From: an uncultured Lachnospiraceae bacterium
Lineage (GTDB): Bacteria; Bacillota; Clostridia; Lachnospirales; Lachnospiraceae
DNA: 64,000 nucleotides
NCBI GenBank assembly: GCA_902780385.1
Contig: CACZFF010000005.1
Location: 1 to 64,000 of the forward strand
Reading direction: 5' to 3'
Of this stretch, positions 60,536 through 64,000 are shown one piece after another; positions within the stretch are counted from its first letter, which is position 1; every line of letters starts with the position of its first letter. The notes below the pieces were generated by a model. That model ran no database searches. It was not told the DNA's origin and saw nothing but the letters and a program-made list of their open reading frames with translations. The position numbers and the translations under genes were made by a program.

Positions 60536-60564
60536 AGAACATCCATTCGTAGAACATCCGTTCG
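60536..60564 (-). promoter_or_regulatory. Two tandem LexA boxes in the recA leader
   Basis: On the minus strand CGAACGGATGTTCT (60551-60564) and CGAATGGATGTTCT (60536-60549) match the Gram-positive LexA site CGAAC-N4-GTTCG closely and are exactly 15 bases apart. Both lie just downstream of the -10. Confidence 0.85.
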
Positions 60565-60570
60565 CCTTTT

Positions 60571-60599
60571 AGTATAGCATTTCCTTTTTCTCACTGCAA
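60571..60599 (-). promoter_or_regulatory. Sigma-A promoter of recA
   Basis: TTGCAG (60594-60599 on plus as CTGCAA), 17-base spacer, TATACT (60571-60576). Confidence 0.85.
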
Positions 60600-60849
60600 G
60601 TACTTTTTTTGCGGGTATGTTCAGGTTTTACTGCCCGCGTTTCACTTCGAACGCGGAGACCGTGAATAGTAATGTGCACGCACTTACTGATCTTTCTGTT
60701 TACATCAAAACAGATATAAAAAAGCCGCACGCAAAAATCAATCGATTCCTGCGTCCGACTCCATACATTCTCTGTATTCCCACTGTTCCCGATCTATTAC
60801 CTGTCCAGAATGGAATTACAGTATAATCCAAAGACCTCTTCAGGTCAAC

Positions 60850-60901
60850 GGTCAACAATATCCTGCTAAGTGCAGGGTCAGCAATACCTTGCTCAATGCA
60901 C
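60850..60901. repeat. Two 26-bp imperfect tandem repeats
   Basis: GGTCAACAATATCCTGCTAA... (60850-60875) and GGTCAGCAATACCTTGCTCA... (60876-60901), about 20 of 26 bases alike. Confidence 0.7.
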
Positions 60902-60930
60902 GTTTGCCTATGAACGGTTTCATGCCTCTG

Positions 60931-61017
60931 TTTCCGGACAGTTTTTTCCGGACAGTTTTTTCCGGACAGTTTTCCGGATAGTTTTTTCGGGCAGTTTTCC
61001 GGACAGTTTTTCCGGGG
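60931..61017. repeat. Short-period array of CCGGACAGTTTTTT units
   Basis: Six to seven 12-14 bp units (TTTCCGGACAGTTT, variants CCGGATAG and CGGGCAG), ending at the stop codon of the sigma-like gene at 61020. Confidence 0.85.
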
Positions 61018-61019
61018 AA

Positions 61020-61772
61020 TCACTCCTGTACAGCAAGATCTTCGATCCTGCCGCCCGTCAGCCTGACAGCTTCCATGATCTGTTCCGATGTGACATCTCC
61101 CTCGCCGGCCAGTTCCAGAGGGGTCACCTTTCTCCCCAGTTCTGCGGCAAGCTCATGGGCCTTGTCCGCGACGAGATTGACCAGATCTTCCATGTCCCTG
61201 TCGACCGCTTTGTCATCCAGCATCGCGGCAATTGCATCCTCCATACTGTCCATGACCCTCTTGCCGAGCACTCCCTCCACTTCCGCTGAACTCTCAAGAT
61301 ATCCCAGCAGATTGACGCCCGTCACCAGTGCCTCATTGCCGACGGCGATCAGCTCCTCGATACTGAGCCCCTGTCCCGAATAGAGCCTGGCGATGTCTAC
61401 GACAGCGCCCAGCATCTGTTCACACAGCTCCTTCTGAGCGGAGCGCTCACCGGCCATGGCGGAGATTTTCATCGCGTCCAGGACGGAGTCTGAGACCCTG
61501 GGTACAGCGTCAATGATTTCCATATAGGAACTGAGAAAATCTCTTTCTTTTTCAGGCAGGGCATCCACATCACCGGCCTGAGTACTGACAACGATCTTGT
61601 TTGTCCTGAGATATTCCTCCACCTGGGCCAGCTGACTCTCCTCCAGAGTTACAGATGCGAAATTCTCCATGATCTCATCTCTGGTGATCAGGCCTCCATT
61701 GTCACGCGCCTGTTTTAATGTCTTTTGCAGGAGCGTCATAAACTCCTGTTCTTTCCGAATGTTATTATCCAT
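61020..61772 (-). CDS. Degenerate sigma-70-like protein without region 4
   Basis: 250 aa, no signal or membrane segment. The order of blocks follows a group 1 sigma factor: region 1.1-like (25-62, GGLITRDEIMENFA ... EEYLRTNKIVV), region 1.2-like (83-118), region 2.1/2.2-like (118-160, MLGAVVDIARLYSGQGLSIE then LIAVGNEALVTGVNLLGYLE, aligning with the SIAKRY and LDLIQEGNIGLMKAV consensus), and region 3-like (197-240, LVNLVADKAHELAAELGRKV then TPLELAGEG). The aromatic -10 melting residues after region 2.2 are replaced by SSAEVEGVLGKRVMD, and region 4 is missing. So it should not drive transcription alone; it may bind RNA polymerase or an anti-sigma. AAGGATC precedes the ATG. The rhomboid-like gene lies 42 bases upstream. 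Confidence 0.8.
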   Translation of the reverse strand: MDNNIRKEQEFMTLLQKTLKQARDNGGLITRDEIMENFASVTLEESQLAQVEEYLRTNKIVVSTQAGDVDALPEKERDFLSSYMEIIDAVPRVSDSVLDAMKISAMAGERSAQKELCEQMLGAVVDIARLYSGQGLSIEELIAVGNEALVTGVNLLGYLESSAEVEGVLGKRVMDSMEDAIAAMLDDKAVDRDMEDLVNLVADKAHELAAELGRKVTPLELAGEGDVTSEQIMEAVRLTGGRIEDLAVQE

Positions 61773-61814
61773 AAATCATGATCCTTACATCCTCTTCATA
61801 CAGAGGATATTATT

Positions 61815-62708
61815 TTACATTTTCTGCATATGCGGGGTTTCGCCTTTTTTTACATGTACATGTGAAAAGAGATGGTCCTGGCAGTATTCCAGACCGCCTT
61901 CACATTTACTGCAATAGCGGAATTCCAGCATATCTCCGTCTTTTTCGGTCCTTCCGCAGATCGCGCAGCGGTGAACGGTATCCGTGCCGCGGACACTCTT
62001 CTTCCCTTCCGCGACGGAACGGCGGAACTTCTGCCTGCGCCGCACCTGACCAGGCGAGAGGCTCATCCAGCTGCGGGAACGCATGTACAAAAGGACAACG
62101 TTCAAAAGCGCTGCAGCGATCACGAAACGCTCGGCGCTGTTTCCTGTGATCATACTCAACACCAGAAAACCGGCATCGACCCAGCCCAGATACTTGACCT
62201 TGATCGGAAGGACAAAAAACAGATACACCTGCGCCTCCGGGAAAGTCAGGGCAAAAGCCAGGAAGATAGACATATTAATATAGTAGGTGCTGAAATAGGA
62301 AGCGCCGTATTTGCTCAGCGTCGCAAGCTCGATCCCCGACAGACCGCTCAGCCTAAGGAAGATCATCCAGCAGAAGGCGCTCAGGATCGTCAGGAAAATG
62401 CCCAGGAAAATATAAACATTATATTTATAGTCTCCCCAGACTCTCTCCAGCGAAACACCGATACTGTAGTAAAAATACAGCATGATCGCGACAAAGAAGA
62501 GATTTCCTCCGCCCTCCGGCGGGACCAGCAGCCATGATAAAATACGCCAGAACTGTCCGTGCAGAAGAGCCGTCACATCCAATACAAGCAGAGAAAAAAT
62601 CTCCGGCCGCACATAATACAGTACATATCCGATGATATAGAGAACTACCAGCTTCAGCGACAGATTGCTGACAGCATACCTGCCGAATTTCTTTTCAAAA
62701 TTACTCAT
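61815..62708 (-). CDS. Rhomboid-like membrane protein with C-terminal zinc ribbon
   Basis: 297 aa from ATG 62708 (GGAGG upstream; an in-frame start at 62726 is weaker). Six or so hydrophobic helices. FWRILSWLLVPP, YSIGVSLERVWGDYKYNVYIF and TFPEAQVYLFFVLPIKVKYLG resemble the rhomboid/Derlin fold, but the GxS serine motif and catalytic His are not evident, so it is probably a pseudoprotease. The C-terminal tail has CAIC (Cys248, Cys251), CSKC (Cys266, Cys269), Cys276 and His279, which could bind zinc. Likely co-transcribed with the sigma-like gene. Confidence 0.78.
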   Translation of the reverse strand: MSNFEKKFGRYAVSNLSLKLVVLYIIGYVLYYVRPEIFSLLVLDVTALLHGQFWRILSWLLVPPEGGGNLFFVAIMLYFYYSIGVSLERVWGDYKYNVYIFLGIFLTILSAFCWMIFLRLSGLSGIELATLSKYGASYFSTYYINMSIFLAFALTFPEAQVYLFFVLPIKVKYLGWVDAGFLVLSMITGNSAERFVIAAALLNVVLLYMRSRSWMSLSPGQVRRRQKFRRSVAEGKKSVRGTDTVHRCAICGRTEKDGDMLEFRYCSKCEGGLEYCQDHLFSHVHVKKGETPHMQKM

Positions 62709-62797
62709 CAGTTTCCTCCGAAACAAATTGTCCGCGCCTTTTTTACCGGCACATTGTCTTACAGCATTTTATCATCCGGCATTGGGATTGTAAATGC

Positions 62798-62839
62798 CGG
62801 GGAGACAGGGGACGGTTCTATGTCTCCCTGTCTCCCGGA
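62798..62839. repeat. GGGGACGGTTC-type palindrome, copy 3
   Basis: GGGAGACAGGG (62800-62810) pairs with CCCTGTCTCCC (62827-62837); core GGGGACGGTTCTATGTCTCC (62808-62827). Intergenic, between divergent genes. Confidence 0.8.
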
Positions 62840-62855
62840 ATCAAAATGTGTATCG

Positions 62856-62884
62856 TTGATTTTTGGAGGTTAATACATTATAAT
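62856..62884 (+). promoter_or_regulatory. Sigma-A promoter of the activase gene
   Basis: TTGATT (62856-62861), 17-base spacer, TATAAT (62879-62884); leader about 140 bases. Confidence 0.7.
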
Positions 62885-63033
62885 CATAAGTTCAGAAATA
62901 ATCACAGAAAATATCATAAGCAAAGAATCAACTCCCGGCGAATGATGCTTCTTATGTGTTCAGTACCCCTGAAGGGTCCTGAATATTTATATTTGCGATA
63001 CTTCTTAAACTTGACCGAAAGGAGCCATCACCT

Positions 63034-64000
63034 TTGATTGCAAAAGATTTCACACTTGGAATAGATATCGGATCCACGACCGTCAAAATTGCCATTCTGG
63101 ACCCGTCTTATAAAATCATGTTTGCCGATTACCGCCGGCATCATGCGGACATCCAGGGAACCCTGCGTGCACTGGTACAGGACGCCCATGAAAAGCTGGG
63201 TGATATCACCGTCCATCCCGTCATCACGGGTTCCGGCGGACTGACACTGGCGACACATCTTCAGGTCCCCTTTGTCCAGGAAGTCGTGTCTGTATCCACC
63301 GCCCTGGAGAAGATCGCGCCCAAAACCGACGTGGCGATCGAGCTGGGCGGCGAGGACGCCAAGATCATCTATTTTGAAAACGGCAGCATCGAGCAGCGAA
63401 TGAACGGTATCTGCGCAGGCGGCACCGGCTCCTTCATCGACCAGATGGCCAGTCTTCTGCAGACTGACGCGGCGGGACTCAACCGCTACGCCCGCGGCTA
63501 CCGCTCTCTCTATACCATCGCGGCCCGCTGCGGTGTTTTCGCCAAATCCGACATCCAGCCCCTGATCAATGAAGGCGCCACCAAGGAAGACCTGGCCGCC
63601 TCAATTTTCCAGGCGGTTGTCAATCAGACCATCAGCGGCCTGGCCTGCGGCAAGCCCATCCGCGGACACGTCGCTTTCCTGGGCGGCCCCCTTCACTTCC
63701 TGCCGGAACTGAAGGCTGCCTTCGTGCGCACTCTGAATCTGGACGACGAGCACACCATCGATGTGGACAACTCCCATCTTTTTGCCGCCATGGGCAGCGC
63801 CATGAACGCTCAGGAGGACAATTTTGTTCTCCTCTCCGAAATGGCAGAGCGTCTCTCCGGAAAGCTCCACATGGAGTTCGAGATCGGGCGCATGGATCCT
63901 CTTTTCTCCTCGCAGGAGGAGTACGATGAATTCTGCCGCCGCCATGAAAAGGCCCGCGTACAGCGCGCGGACCTCTCCGATTACCACGGAAACTGCTTCC
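63034..64000 (+). CDS. Acyl-CoA dehydratase activase (partial, cut by the window end)
   Basis: Only the first 322 codons are in the window. Start is TTG 63034 with AAAGGAG (63018-63024) 9 bases upstream. The BadF/HgdC-type ASKHA ATPase fold is clear: TLGIDIGSTTVKIAILD, VITGSGGL, AIELGGEDAKIIYF, and the cluster-binding GICAGGTGSFIDQMA and ARCGVFAKSDIQPL with conserved cysteines. The segment HLFAAMGSAMNAQEDN ends the domain. Such proteins use ATP hydrolysis to pass one electron to 2-hydroxyacyl-CoA dehydratases. The continuing sequence after residue 280 suggests the long, multidomain form (activase plus DUF2229), but this needs the missing part. Confidence 0.9.
   Translation, partial: MIAKDFTLGIDIGSTTVKIAILDPSYKIMFADYRRHHADIQGTLRALVQDAHEKLGDITVHPVITGSGGLTLATHLQVPFVQEVVSVSTALEKIAPKTDVAIELGGEDAKIIYFENGSIEQRMNGICAGGTGSFIDQMASLLQTDAAGLNRYARGYRSLYTIAARCGVFAKSDIQPLINEGATKEDLAASIFQAVVNQTISGLACGKPIRGHVAFLGGPLHFLPELKAAFVRTLNLDDEHTIDVDNSHLFAAMGSAMNAQEDNFVLLSEMAERLSGKLHMEFEIGRMDPLFSSQEEYDEFCRRHEKARVQRADLSDYHGNCF

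Larger units (their letters stand above)
60517..61019. other. Region upstream of recA and downstream of the sigma-like gene
   Basis: No gene. It holds the recA promoter with LexA boxes (60536-60599), a hairpin CCGCGTT/AACGCGG (60635-60656), a pair of 26-bp repeats (60850-60901) and a short-period array (60931-61017) at the end of the sigma-like gene. Confidence 0.7.
62709..63033. other. Divergent intergenic region before the activase gene
   Basis: No gene. Contains the palindrome at 62798-62839, the activase promoter (62856-62884), and a small hairpin TTCAG-ACCC/GGGT-CTGAA (62959-62983) in the leader. Confidence 0.65.

Overview
The window looks like a chromosomal segment from a Gram-positive member of Clostridia (Bacillota), most like Lachnospiraceae. 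The signs are the conserved gene orders rpmE-yqhQ-prmC-prfA, yicC-remA-gmk-rpoZ-rimO-pgsA and recA-recX-rny, together with pyruvate phosphate dikinase, type III glutamine synthetase, type III pantothenate kinase, bL31 of the zinc-binding kind, strong AGGAGG-like ribosome binding sites and Gram-positive LexA boxes. This is inference from content and synteny; no 16S rRNA gene or tRNA gene was seen. Most genes lie on the minus strand.

Layout. 1-290: edge region with a tandem 20-bp repeat and a GGGGACGGTTC-type repeat. 291-6513: small unknown protein, ppdK, a glycerophosphodiester phosphodiesterase, and an ABC-F ATPase. 6620-14849: polyphosphate genes ppk and ppx, then prfA, prmC, yqhQ and rpmE. 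15266-16616: an FRG-domain protein and an XRE-type regulator. 16861-20328: a P1-family peptidase with coaX and coaBC (coenzyme A synthesis). 20453-22955: an AmmeMemoRadiSam pair, with MEMO and AMMECR1 fused. 23083-27677: MATE transporter, hemW, lepA. 27847-36358: a five-gene locus joining sugar-importer-type permeases and a solute-binding lipoprotein with an HlyD-type adaptor and a MacB-core-domain protein; no ATPase is encoded nearby. 36915-40935: gpmI and glnA type III. 41293-46938: thiN, pgsA, rimO, rpoZ, gmk, remA, yicC. 47084-52801: rqcH, a flippase and glgA. 52996-60516: a Ser/Thr kinase fused through one membrane helix to an extracellular solute-binding domain, a degenerate tyrosine recombinase, rny, recX and SOS-controlled recA. 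61020-64000: a degenerate sigma-70-like protein, a rhomboid-like membrane protein with a zinc ribbon, and the start of an acyl-CoA dehydratase activase.

Most interesting: (1) the kinase/solute-binding-protein chimera; (2) the ATPase-less importer/adaptor hybrid locus; (3) a sigma-70-like protein that has lost region 4 and the promoter-melting aromatics; (4) a family of structured intergenic repeats (9086, 11998, 13241, 58438) whose stems change sequence but stay base-paired; (5) an array of hairpins between remA and gmk. Several proteins here (Ppk, ThiN, HemW, both permeases, the MacB-like protein, the solute-binding protein, RpoZ) carry low-complexity insertions or tails, often built on short DNA tandem repeats, and many intergenic gaps hold tandem repeats of 9 to 45 bp. 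This suggests a genome that tolerates or generates repeat expansion.
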